Below, in pieces: positions 16,057 to 24,028 of a DNA stretch of 64,000 nt. The position numbers were made by a program, and so were the translations under genes. This DNA comes from Rubrivirga sp046845755. Its GTDB lineage: Bacteria > Bacteroidota > Rhodothermia > Rhodothermales > Rubricoccaceae. Where the stretch lies: contig NZ_CP177357.1 in the NCBI RefSeq assembly GCF_046845755.1, positions 3,720,001 through 3,784,000 of the forward strand. The letters run 5' to 3'. Within the stretch, counting starts at the first letter, position 1. Each line of letters begins with the position of its first letter. A model generated the notes under the pieces. That model was not told the origin of the DNA, made no database searches, and worked only from the letters and a program-made list of their open reading frames with translations.

Positions 16057-17592
16057 TCAGTAGCTGGCGGGGCGTTTGACGAACCGCCACAGGATCTTGC
16101 ACGCCACGGCCCAGCTGCGGGCGCGCTGCCTCACGAGGGCCTGGAGCCCGTCGAGCGCGTCGCGGTCGTACAGGTTGCCGTTGAACACGACGGCCCGGAT
16201 GCGCTGCGTGTGGCGGATGTCGTCGAGCGGGTTGGCGTCGAGGAGGAGGAGGTCGGCCACCTTGCCGACCGCGACGCTCCCGGACGTCCGCTCCAGCCCG
16301 GCGTAGCGGGCGGGGTGGAGGGTCGCCGCCCGGAGCGCGTCCGCCGCGGACAGCCCGGCCGCCACGAGCTGCTCGAGCTCGCGGTGCACGTCGGCGCCTG
16401 CCACGATGTAGTCCGTCCCGACGAGGACCGGGACGCCGGCCCGGTGGGCCGCGCCGGTCAGGGCGAGCCCCGCGTGGTAGACGTCGCGGTACGCTTGCCG
16501 CCCGCGCGGCGTCGGGTCTTCGGCGACGGTGGCGTCGACGTCCTCCATCCACTGCCACCGCATGAGGGGGTGGAGGTACTGGAGCAGGGAGTCTTGGCGG
16601 ACCGCCGGGGCGTCGGCGTAGGCGTCGGACCAGCGCGTCAGGTGGGTGGGGACGTACCACGTGCCGTGCTCGACGAACGCCGCGAAGATCTCCTGCGCCA
16701 TCGCCGAGTCGTGCTCGGCGACCATCCGCGGTCGGTCCTCGCGCCAGGCGTCGGTCCCAGCCGCGGCGCGGAGCGCGGCGCTCCCGGAGTACGCCTCGTG
16801 CAGGAAGACGCGGGCGTGGTCGACGCTTTTCTGCCCGGCCGCGGCGGCCTCGACAGCACTCACCGCGTGGGGCCGGTGGCCCACCACGTCGAGGCCCACC
16901 CGGTGCGCCTCAGCGACGAGCGTGAAGTAGGCGGCGCGCGGGATCCGGTCGTAGACCTTGATCTCGTCGACCCCGCGGGCCGCCTCGTGCCGCACGAACG
17001 CGCGCGCCTGCGCGGGCGTCTCGGCGCCGACGAAGGGCGGCGCGTTCGGGAGCCGCGCCTGCATACCCGGGCCGTTCGCCATAAAGCTCGCGGTCGAGAC
17101 GATCCGTGGGCCGACGCGGAGGCCCCGCTCGGCCTCGTCCGTCCACCGGCGCTTGTCCTCCGGGCACGAGATGAACGGGTCGCCGGCCTGGGGGCAGCTC
17201 AGCATGTCGCGGACGTTCGCCACGCCGTAGCTCAGGTAGAGCGGGAGGTCGAGCAGGGGCGAGATCGCATACACGTGCGTGTGCATGTCCCAGAGCGCCG
17301 GCAGGAGGTACCGCTCGCGGGCGTCGATCCGCTCGGCGTCGTCGGGGAGGTGCACCTCGTGCGCGCCCGCCACGGCGGTGATCCGCCCGCCGTCGACGAC
17401 GACCGTGCGGTCGGGCACGGCGAGCCCGCGCTCGACGTCGATGAGGGTGACGCCGACGAAGGCGACCGGGTGGTCCGTGACGACGGGCACGGCGGTCGGG
17501 AGCGGCCAGAGCACGCCGAGGGCGAAGAGCCCGCTGGCGATCAGGATCGGAGCGACGCTCCACAGCGCGATCCGTCGGGCTCGGCGACTCAC
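16057..17592 (-). CDS. Membrane-anchored amidohydrolase family protein
   Basis: 511 residues from the GTG at 17592 (a TTG two codons upstream is possible). One N-terminal transmembrane helix (about 8-32) after a basic MSVSRRARRI suggests anchoring with the enzyme outside. The amidohydrolase barrel has the metal motif LPALWDMHTHV (HxH), later VVGHRP and VDHA with His ligands, and GTDYIVAG with the Asp. The end of the domain, TLHPARYAGLERTSGSVAVGKVADLLLLDANPL, is typical of imidazolonepropionase-like amidohydrolases. The C-terminal 40 residues are basic. Substrate unknown; dipeptides or cyclic amides are usual for relatives. Confidence 0.88.
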   Translation of the reverse strand: MSRRARRIALWSVAPILIASGLFALGVLWPLPTAVPVVTDHPVAFVGVTLIDVERGLAVPDRTVVVDGGRITAVAGAHEVHLPDDAERIDARERYLLPALWDMHTHVYAISPLLDLPLYLSYGVANVRDMLSCPQAGDPFISCPEDKRRWTDEAERGLRVGPRIVSTASFMANGPGMQARLPNAPPFVGAETPAQARAFVRHEAARGVDEIKVYDRIPRAAYFTLVAEAHRVGLDVVGHRPHAVSAVEAAAAGQKSVDHARVFLHEAYSGSAALRAAAGTDAWREDRPRMVAEHDSAMAQEIFAAFVEHGTWYVPTHLTRWSDAYADAPAVRQDSLLQYLHPLMRWQWMEDVDATVAEDPTPRGRQAYRDVYHAGLALTGAAHRAGVPVLVGTDYIVAGADVHRELEQLVAAGLSAADALRAATLHPARYAGLERTSGSVAVGKVADLLLLDANPLDDIRHTQRIRAVVFNGNLYDRDALDGLQALVRQRARSWAVACKILWRFVKRPASY

Positions 17593-17726
17593 AGACAAGC
17601 TTTGGTGGCGGGTGGAGGACAGACCGGCGTTCGGAAGCGGCCCTCCGGCAGTCGAGGCGCTACGGGGGACGGGCGACGGAGATACACGGAGACGCAGGGA
17701 CGGCTCCCCCGGCCTGCCGCAGCGGG

Positions 17727-18164
17727 CTACCCGGCGTCCGTGCGCAGCCGCAGCCACCACGCCAGCAGGCCCACCGCCGCCACGCCGAAGAGCCCGTGGA
17801 ACAGCACTCCGGGGACGGCGCCCACCCAGAGCCCCCACATCCAGAGCGGCCAGCGCTCGCCGGTGGCCGTGTCCTCGCGCACGACCGTGGCGACGACGAA
17901 CGGCGCCTCGGGGTCCTCGCTCTGCACCTGCTCTGCCGATCCCGGCGGGTACTCCACGAGTCGCCCGCGCCGGAAGTCCCAGTAGGCGGGGGGCGGGAGG
18001 TCGCCGCGCGCGGTGTACGGCGCTGCGTGCGCCTCGAAGGCCGCGCGGATCTGGGGGGTCGTCTGGTCGAGCCGGGCGCGCGCGGCGACCTCCCAGACGC
18101 TGAGGCCGATCCAGGCCGCCACGACGACGACGAGGGCCGCCAGAACAAGGTGGGGAGCGCTCAT
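17727..18164 (-). CDS. Two-helix membrane protein, unknown function
   Basis: 145 residues. A transmembrane helix at 5-24 is followed by a soluble region of about 80 residues (ending VVREDTATGERW) and a second helix pair near 105-140 (LWMWGLWVGAVPGVLFHG, then GVAAVGLLAWWL). The end is basic and cytosolic. No family recognised. The shape recalls DUF3592-like membrane proteins. Start at the ATG at 18164. Confidence 0.65.
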   Translation of the reverse strand: MSAPHLVLAALVVVVAAWIGLSVWEVAARARLDQTTPQIRAAFEAHAAPYTARGDLPPPAYWDFRRGRLVEYPPGSAEQVQSEDPEAPFVVATVVREDTATGERWPLWMWGLWVGAVPGVLFHGLFGVAAVGLLAWWLRLRTDAG

Positions 18165-18282
18165 GGCACAGAGGTCCGAGTGCGGCATGCATACTCGCTC
18201 GGCGACCCGTGGGGTCCGCAGCCCCGGCCGCCCACCGGCCGGCGGGAGACCTCCACCCCGATTGTGAAGGGGTTTCGACCGG

Positions 18283-18545
18283 GCTCGTGAGACCCTCGAG
18301 GGAGCCCGTGACAGTGTCGAACCAGCCTGTGAGAGCGTCGAGATCGTTCGCGACGCAGAGGCGGCCCGCGACCCCGTCGAGAGCGTCCGAGACGGCATCG
18401 AGAAGCTTCGTGAGGGCCTCGACTTCGTCCGAGAGACCATCGAGAAGGCCCAAGACGCCTGCGAGATCGTCCGGGACGGCGTCGAGGCGGCTCGTGACGG
18501 CCGCGAGCCCGTCCGTGACGCTCTCGACCGGCCCCGGGACGGCCG
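18283..18545. repeat. Intergenic 21-bp-grid repeat array
   Basis: Thirteen degenerate units whose core CGNGA(C/G) begins at 18286, 18307, 18328, 18349, 18367, 18388, 18409, 18430, 18451, 18472, 18493, 18514 and 18535: all steps are 21 bp except one of 18. Typical unit: GTCCGTGACGG followed by C(G/T)CTCGA. It fills the gap between two minus-strand genes. Because 21 is a multiple of 3, several frames stay open and read as heptad-like peptides, but none has a good start or the usual third-position G/C. Related arrays lie at 27880-28034 and 61001-61125. From 18165 to 18282 I see nothing else. Confidence 0.8.
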
Positions 18546-18549
18546 CGCG

Positions 18550-20043
18550 CTACTCGTAGACCCGCACCAGCTGGTCGAGCAGCGCCCGCCGCACGTCGCC
18601 GTGCGTGCCGACCTGGGTGATCTCGGGGTTGCCCTCCACGCTGAAGAAGTCGAGGCCCGTCTCCAGGCCCAGCACCAGGAAGTCGTTCGTCGCGATGGTG
18701 TACGTCCGGGCCGGGTCGAGGCGGGCGCCGCCGATCGTCCACGTGCCGTCGGCGGCCTGGCCGATCTCGGCCGAGCGCTGAAGGTAGCCGCCCGTGCCGG
18801 CGTTCGCGTCGCCCTGGCTGAGCACCCGCGCGAGGACGGCGCCGGGCAGGGTGACGGTCACGACCTCGCCGCCAAAGGGCAGCACCCGGATTGCGTCGTA
18901 CTCGCGGAACGGGCCGGCTGCCAGCACGTCGTCGACGCGGATCGAGCCGCCATTGAAGAGCCCGGCGTCCGCGCCGGAGGCCGCCACGAACCCGTCGGCG
19001 ATGAGCGCGCCGAGGCGTGCGGGCCGGGTGCGGACCGTCCCCTCGCGGCCGTCGAGGTCGTCGGTCGTCGTCACGGCGACGGCCTCGGGGTCGAAGCCGT
19101 CGGCGATGAAGCCCGCGTACGCCGTCTCGACCCACTCGGCGACGACCGCCGCGACGGCCGGGTCCTCGGGCGTCGCGGCGGTGATCGAAACCAGCTCCGA
19201 GGCCACCGACACCGCACCGTCCGTCCCGACCGTGACGCGGTGGACGTAGGCCGTCCGCGCGTTCGCATCCGCCTTCAGGATCGGGACCATCCGCGCGCCC
19301 CGGTACGCGCGCACGTTCTCGTGCTCGTGCCCGCCCAGCACCAGGTCGAGCCCGTCGATCGTGGCCGCCGCGCGGACGTCGTCGGCGAAGGCCTGGTGCG
19401 TCAGCCCGATCACCACGTCGGTCTCGGCGTCGAGGCGGGCGACCTCGGCGCGCAGGGTCGAGTCGGCGTCGAGGTAGGCCACCCAGTCTTTCTGGTTCGA
19501 GGGGAGGACCACGCTGGCGATGCCCACGCGGACCGGGCCACCCGCTGTCGGCACCGTCATCACGAGGCGGGGCGGGACGTCGTCGAAGCGGGCGCCGCTC
19601 GGCTGGACGGCGTTCGCGGTGATAAACGGGAAGTCGGCCTCGGCGACGCGCGCCGCGAAGGCGTCGGCGCTCACGTCGAACTCGTGGTTGCCGACGGCGG
19701 CCACGTCGAGCCCGAGCGCGTTGAGCACGGCGACCATCTGCCGGCCGTAGAGCCGCTCGCCGTCGACGCGGGCGGTCCCCAGCGCCGACGGGCTCAGGAA
19801 GTCGCCGGCCATGACGGTGATCGTGCGGGGGTCGTCGGCCAAGAGCTGCTGGCGGAGCCCGGCCACGCGCGCGAGGCCGCCGGACTGCCCGCCCTCGACG
19901 GGCGTGATCTCGTAGACGTCGTTGATCTGGAGGACGGTGAACGTCCGGCCCTCGGGCGTGGGCGCCGTCGCCATCGGCGCCGTCGGCGCGCACCCGACGA
20001 CGAGGACGGCGAGGAGGGCGGCGGCGAGGTGGAGCGTCTTCAT
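18550..20043 (-). CDS. 5'-nucleotidase/UshA-like metallophosphatase lipoprotein
   Basis: 497 residues. Lipoprotein signal MKTLHLAAALLAVLVVGC. The N-terminal metallophosphatase domain has the di-metal motifs QINDVYE, AGDFLSPS, GNHEFD, LTHQAF and GGHEHE. The C-terminal 5'-nucleotidase domain includes LFNGGSIRVDD, FREYDAIRVLPFGGEVV, and YTIATNDFLVLGL. The domain pair hydrolyses nucleotides, sugar nucleotides or related phosphates outside the cytosol. All metal-binding residues appear intact. The stop abuts the 21-bp-grid array. An ATG ten codons upstream is possible but would spoil the signal peptide. Confidence 0.93.
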   Translation of the reverse strand: MKTLHLAAALLAVLVVGCAPTAPMATAPTPEGRTFTVLQINDVYEITPVEGGQSGGLARVAGLRQQLLADDPRTITVMAGDFLSPSALGTARVDGERLYGRQMVAVLNALGLDVAAVGNHEFDVSADAFAARVAEADFPFITANAVQPSGARFDDVPPRLVMTVPTAGGPVRVGIASVVLPSNQKDWVAYLDADSTLRAEVARLDAETDVVIGLTHQAFADDVRAAATIDGLDLVLGGHEHENVRAYRGARMVPILKADANARTAYVHRVTVGTDGAVSVASELVSITAATPEDPAVAAVVAEWVETAYAGFIADGFDPEAVAVTTTDDLDGREGTVRTRPARLGALIADGFVAASGADAGLFNGGSIRVDDVLAAGPFREYDAIRVLPFGGEVVTVTLPGAVLARVLSQGDANAGTGGYLQRSAEIGQAADGTWTIGGARLDPARTYTIATNDFLVLGLETGLDFFSVEGNPEITQVGTHGDVRRALLDQLVRVYE

Positions 20044-20163
20044 GGCACGGGGGAAACCCCGGGGGGGCAGATTCATAAAAGGATAGACCGAGCGCGACGA
20101 ACCGCCGCTCGGCCGGTCGGTCCGCATCGGGCTTTTGTCTCCCCCCACAATTCGAGGTTTGAT

Positions 20164-20436
20164 TTGGCGCTCTACGAACTCCAGGACGCAACGCTGGCCG
20201 GTATCGAAGGTCAAGGCTACGTGTTCCCCGTCGACACGTTCGAGGGCAAGCAGTACAAGGGCGTCTTCTTCGCCAACGACGAGGAGGCCGACATCTCGAC
20301 GGACATCGAGGAGGCCACCTTCGAGGGGATCATCTACCACAAGACGACCTCGGGCCCCGGCGACGCCGTGGTCACGGTCGTCAACGTGGTGACGACGGCC
20401 GTCGGCAAGCGCGCCGACTTCGAAGTCGTCTCGTAG
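20164..20436 (+). CDS. Small acidic protein, TTG start, unknown function
   Basis: 90 residues, start taken as the TTG at 20164 because no ATG or GTG precedes it in frame, and the sequence turns protein-like from ALYELQDATLAGIEGQG onward. It is acidic (FFANDEEADISTDIEEATFEG) and predicted mostly beta, without signal peptide or membrane helix. Third-position G/C is high, which supports real coding. The leader has a TCTCCCCCC pyrimidine tract 20-30 bases upstream. Not recognised; it stands alone, divergent from the nucleotidase gene and convergent with the zincin lipoprotein gene. Confidence 0.6.
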   Translation: MALYELQDATLAGIEGQGYVFPVDTFEGKQYKGVFFANDEEADISTDIEEATFEGIIYHKTTSGPGDAVVTVVNVVTTAVGKRADFEVVS

Positions 20437-20532
20437 GCTCCGCCTCACTGAACGTCAACCGGACATGTCTAGGGGCGAGATGCGCCTCATCGGCGTCGGC
20501 CGTCCGCATGGCTCGGCAGCGCCGGTCCCTGC

Positions 20533-21675
20533 TCACCCCGGCAGCCGGTAGCCCGTGTCGAGGCACGGCTGGCCGACGAGCGCCGAGGGCCCGCACGCCC
20601 GCCGCTCCGCTGGGGGCGTGGCCTCCAGGCGCGTGTTGAGGTCCGAGCGGTCGAGGACGTAGGCGCGGAGGATCTCGCCGTCGGTAAAGGTGGCCGCGCC
20701 CTGCAGGCTCTGGTTCATCACCCCGGCCGTCGTGTGCGGCAGCCCGTGCTGGTGGCCGACCTCGTGCGCCAGCAGCAGCCCGCGCTGGCCGGTGTGGGCG
20801 TCCATGTACAGGACGCCGCCGGGGCACGCGAAGCCCTGGTAGCCCGGGATGTCGGTCACGTAGCGGACGACCGTCCGCCGCGCCTCGGCCGTCGGCGGGC
20901 ACGGCCCGATCGCGGTGACGGTCGGCGCCAGACCCGTCTGGTCGATCGCCTCGACCGCTCCGACGGTGAGGCCCAGCCCCGACGCCCGCCACACCTGATC
21001 CATCCCGGCGGCGTCCCGGAGCGCGGCGTCGCGGTGGGCGGCGAATGGCGGCTCCTGGATCTCAGCCCGGATGTCGACCACCAGCGGCGCCCGGAGCGCG
21101 ACCTCGACCCGGTCCGGCCCGGCCGTCCACGACACCGTCCGGACCGTGGGCGGCCCGTCGACGCCGAACACGACGACGGTCGCCGTGCCGCCGTCGAAGG
21201 GGAGCAGCAGGACCTCGCGCGCCGACGTCGTCCGCTCGCGCAGAACCTCGCGGCGCCCGTCGCGGTCCGCCAGCACGACGACGCCACGGACGGGCTCGCC
21301 GGTGACGACGACGCGGTCGGCCTGGGCGTCCGGGATCACCCCGGCGAGCGCCTCGACCTGGGCGCCCTCCGCGTCGATGCGGAGCTGCTGGCGGTCGGCG
21401 CCGGCACCCAGGGTCCACGCGACGGCGGCTCGGCCCGAGGCGCCCGTCCGGACCGTCGGCGGGGCGGTGCCGCCGTCCGACGCCGCCAGCGCGAGCGTCA
21501 CGCCGGCGGCCGGCACGCCGCCGCGCCGCGCCTCGACGACGACGACATCCGCCAGCGGCTGCCCTGCCAGCCCCCGCTGCCCGTCGCCGGCCACGACGGC
21601 GACCGTCAGTGCGTCGCCGCCCGCCGCGTCGCACGCGGCGAGCGCCAGCGCCAGCAGCAAGAGGGGCCAGCGCAC
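20533..21675 (-). CDS. Lipoprotein with Ig-like domain and metzincin-type protease motif
   Basis: 380 residues. Lipobox LAAC after MRWPLLLLALALAA. Residues 22-115 resemble a bacterial Ig-like (Big) domain (GLAGQPLADVVVVEAR ... TAPPTVRTGASGRAAVAW). Near residue 302 is HEVGHQHGLPH, the extended zinc motif HExxHxxGxxH of metzincins, followed by GVMNQ, a Met-turn as required for the class. Four Cys in the C-terminal part may form disulfides. I infer a surface-anchored zinc protease of matrixin-like type; the substrate is unknown. The gene lies 3 bp downstream of the WYL regulator's stop on the same strand. Confidence 0.83.
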   Translation of the reverse strand: MRWPLLLLALALAACDAAGGDALTVAVVAGDGQRGLAGQPLADVVVVEARRGGVPAAGVTLALAASDGGTAPPTVRTGASGRAAVAWTLGAGADRQQLRIDAEGAQVEALAGVIPDAQADRVVVTGEPVRGVVVLADRDGRREVLRERTTSAREVLLLPFDGGTATVVVFGVDGPPTVRTVSWTAGPDRVEVALRAPLVVDIRAEIQEPPFAAHRDAALRDAAGMDQVWRASGLGLTVGAVEAIDQTGLAPTVTAIGPCPPTAEARRTVVRYVTDIPGYQGFACPGGVLYMDAHTGQRGLLLAHEVGHQHGLPHTTAGVMNQSLQGAATFTDGEILRAYVLDRSDLNTRLEATPPAERRACGPSALVGQPCLDTGYRLPG

Positions 21676-21678
21676 GGG

Positions 21679-22665
21679 CTAGGCCAGCGCGCTGTACATC
21701 TCGGCCACGGCGCGGGCCTGCGAGACGACCTGGTCGCGCAAGTCGTCCGGCGAGACGACCTCGGCGTCGGTCCCGTAGCGGAGGAGCCACTTGGCGACAT
21801 ACGCCACGTTCTCGAACTCGAACGTGACCTCGGTCCACCCGTCGCGCTCGAGTTCCTGGAGCACATCCGCCGGGACGGCGCGCCGGGCCCAGCGCCACGC
21901 CCGGTTGCGGAAGCGGACCGTCATGCGGACGTTCTCGGGCCGCGTGCCCCGCTCGCGCAGGTGCTCCTTGAGGTCGAACCCGGCCGGCGGCTCGAAGCGG
22001 TCGAACCGCGTCCGGAGCTTCTTGATCTGGTCGAGCCGGAAGTTGCGGATGTCGTCGCGCAGGTGGTCGTAGCCGATGAGGTTCCAGTGGTCCGAGTAGT
22101 AGACGAGGCCGAGGGGGTCGACCTCGCGGACCGTCTCCTCGTCGCGGCTGGCGACGTAGTACGTCATCTTGACGACGCGCTGGCGCGCGATGGCCTCGGA
22201 GAGCTCGAACCACAGGCCCTGCTCGTCCTCGGTCGCCCCGCTCTCGGCGGGCTCGTTGAACGGCGCGAGGACGGTCCGCTCCTGCAGCCGGTCGATGTAG
22301 TCGCGGACGGGCTCGGGGAGCACGTTGCGGATCTTCATCGCCACGGCGTCGGCGTCGGCGCGGAGGCTGGCGTCGGGCTGGAGCTTCGTGAAGCCGGTGC
22401 CGACCAAGAGGGTCGCCGCCTCGCGCGCGCTGAACATCAGCGGCGGGAGCTGGTAGCCCTCCAAGATCTCGTAGCCCCCGGACTCGGCGTAGGTCAGCGG
22501 GACGCCGCTCTCGCCGAGCGTCCGCAAGTCGCGGAAGATGGTGCGGCGGCTGACTCCGAAGTGCTCCGCGAGGTCGCGGGAGGTCATGTTCGGGCGGTTC
22601 TGCAAGAGCAGTACGAGCGCGAACAGGCGTTCGGTCTTGTTCAGCGAGCGGTCGGAGCGGGACAT
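21679..22665 (-). CDS. WYL-domain transcriptional regulator (YafY family)
   Basis: 328 residues. The N-terminal winged helix (about 8-65) includes MTSRDLAEHFGVSRRTIFRDLRTL, the DeoR-like HTH of YafY proteins. The WYL domain follows near 140-215 (VVKMTYYV ... LVYYSDHWNLIGY, with conserved RNFRLDQI), then a WCX extension to the end. Such regulators sense nucleic acid or small ligands and often control DNA-damage or defence genes; none is adjacent here. The neighbouring lipoprotein protease gene starts 3 bp downstream and may be its partner in one transcript. Confidence 0.92.
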   Translation of the reverse strand: MSRSDRSLNKTERLFALVLLLQNRPNMTSRDLAEHFGVSRRTIFRDLRTLGESGVPLTYAESGGYEILEGYQLPPLMFSAREAATLLVGTGFTKLQPDASLRADADAVAMKIRNVLPEPVRDYIDRLQERTVLAPFNEPAESGATEDEQGLWFELSEAIARQRVVKMTYYVASRDEETVREVDPLGLVYYSDHWNLIGYDHLRDDIRNFRLDQIKKLRTRFDRFEPPAGFDLKEHLRERGTRPENVRMTVRFRNRAWRWARRAVPADVLQELERDGWTEVTFEFENVAYVAKWLLRYGTDAEVVSPDDLRDQVVSQARAVAEMYSALA

Positions 22666-22879
22666 CCAGCGGGGGGAGGCGGGGTGGCGACGGCGTCGGG
22701 CAGCGGTGTCCGCAGGATCGGACGGGTGACACCGAATTGTCAACGTCCGAGCGCGCGCCGCGGTTCGTTCTGCGGCCGAAGACCGTGTGGAGGCGAGACC
22801 CGGCGCCGTTGGCGCGCGGCTTGGAGGCCTGAGCGCCGGGCTCTGCCCGCGTCTGTCCCCCACCTCTCCCCCCGATTCC

Positions 22880-23479
22880 ATGCGATTCCTGTCTCTCGTC
22901 GCCCTCGCGGCGGTCCTCGCACTCCCCGCCAGCGCCCAGGCCACGTTCCTGGTCAAGGGCGGCCTCAACACGGCCTTCCTCACCGGCGACCTCGCCGACG
23001 GCCTCGACCCGCGCTTGGGCGCTGTCGCAGGTGCCGGCGTCCGGTTCGACCTCACGCGGTCGGTCTCGCTCCAGGCCGAGGCCCTCTACAGCCAGAAGGG
23101 CGCCGAGGACAAGGACATCGTCGACCCGGGCACGTACCGGCTCGACTACCTCGAGGTCCCTGTCCTCGTCCGCTTCGCCGTCCCCGTCAGCCCTTACGCC
23201 GACGCCGGGTTGTACGCGGGCCCGTCCATCGGCATCCCCATCGGCGCCGAGTTCCGGTCCGACGACTCCGAGGCGCTCGACATCGACTACGACGGCGACC
23301 TCAAGACGGACATCGGCCTGGCGCTCGGCGCGGACTTCTGGTCCGGCCCCGTCGGCATCGACGTCCGCTACGTGGCCGGGCTGAGCGACGTGTTCGAGGA
23401 CGGTCGCGGCCTGCGCGATGTCCGCAACGGCGCGCTCCAGCTCACGCTCGGCTTGCGCTTTGGCGGCGGGCGCTACTAG
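22880..23479 (+). CDS. Outer-membrane beta-barrel protein (porin family)
   Basis: 199 residues. Sec signal MRFLSLVALAAVLALPASAQ, then alternating amphipathic strands (TFLVKGGLNTAFLTG, SVSLQAEALYSQKGAE, LDYLEVPVLVRFAV) ending LTLGLRFGGGRY. The LEVPVLVRF element and terminal aromatic residue are typical of the OMP_b-brl_2 fold of Bacteroidota. Eight to ten strands are likely. Function cannot be told from sequence. An acidic loop (RSDDSEALDIDYDGD) may bind cations. It is followed by the RNA/terminator region at 23.6 kb. Confidence 0.88.
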   Translation: MRFLSLVALAAVLALPASAQATFLVKGGLNTAFLTGDLADGLDPRLGAVAGAGVRFDLTRSVSLQAEALYSQKGAEDKDIVDPGTYRLDYLEVPVLVRFAVPVSPYADAGLYAGPSIGIPIGAEFRSDDSEALDIDYDGDLKTDIGLALGADFWSGPVGIDVRYVAGLSDVFEDGRGLRDVRNGALQLTLGLRFGGGRY

Positions 23480-23627
23480 GCTGGGGCGTCTGCACCAGGC
23501 GTCCGGCCCGATCGCCCCGCGTCCGCCCGGTCCATTTGGGCCACGGACGCGGCGCGCCGACCGCGTACGCTGATCTCGACAACGGTCCCGAGGCCCCCCG
23601 GCTCGGGCTCCCGTGCCCGACAGGTCG

Positions 23628-23697
23628 GCGGTTTGTCGCACCTCCGCCGCGCCGTCTCCCGCGCCCGTCGACGCTTGTCGATGGGCGCGGTTTGTTT
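23628..23697 (+). ncRNA. RNA module A: conserved leader plus 14-bp terminator hairpin
   Basis: Begins GCGGTTTGTCGCACC. The hairpin uses arms 23659-23672 and 23677-23690 (14 bp with one G-U pair) with a GCTT loop, then TTTGTTT. It aligns over its whole length with module B at 23781-23853, and the inner stem differs by compensating pairs, which supports structure. It could be a small RNA end or the terminator of the outer-membrane protein gene 150 bp upstream. Confidence 0.5.
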
Positions 23698-23740
23698 CAG
23701 TTAGGATCGGACGCCTGACAGCCCGTCGCGACCCGTGACG

Positions 23741-23755
23741 TGGCACGGAGCTTGC
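23741..23755 (+). promoter_or_regulatory. Sigma-54 type -24/-12 promoter
   Basis: TGGCAC, five bases, TTGC, a full match to the conserved -24 (GG) and -12 (GC) elements with correct spacing. Transcription would start near 23767, giving a transcript that ends at the module B terminator. No enhancer-binding protein gene is nearby. Confidence 0.55.
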
Positions 23756-23766
23756 GCGGCTACTGA

Positions 23767-23853
23767 CTCATAGACCGGCCGCGGTTTTCGCACCGCCGCA
23801 CCGCCGATCGCCCGCGCCCGCCGGTTCGCACCCCGGTGGGCGCGGTCTGTTTT
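23767..23853 (+). ncRNA. RNA module B: candidate sigma-54-driven small RNA
   Basis: About 87 nt. It starts near 23767 if the sigma-54 promoter is used, contains GCGGTTTTCGCACC at 23781, and ends in a 13-bp hairpin (23812-23824 with 23833-23845, one G-U at the same place as in module A, 8-nt loop) followed by TCTGTTTT. Homologous to module A. No peptide frame is convincing. The rest of the gap 23480-24028 (23480-23627 and 23857-24028) shows no gene that I can support. Confidence 0.5.
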
Positions 23854-24028
23854 CGGAATGGGGCGCCCGAGGCAGAGTGGGTGTCTGGGCAGGGGTGCCA
23901 CGAGCGTCGGGCACGAGGAACGATCAGACTCCCTCGGCGGACGCCGCTCCATTCAGACCGCTCGCCGCAGGGACCGCCGCGAGCATGCAGCCTCTGCCGG
24001 TGCCCCTTTCCCCGGGCCCCGTCCCCAG

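Noticed and set aside
18268..18549. Coiled-coil protein encoded by the 21-bp array
   Set aside because: Heptad-like peptides appear on both strands simply because the period is 21; there is no start codon on the plus strand and codon bias is wrong. Kept only as a repeat.
21062..23746. An 894-codon minus-strand frame
   Set aside because: Low-complexity Arg/Pro product over three real genes; high GC leaves such frames open by chance.
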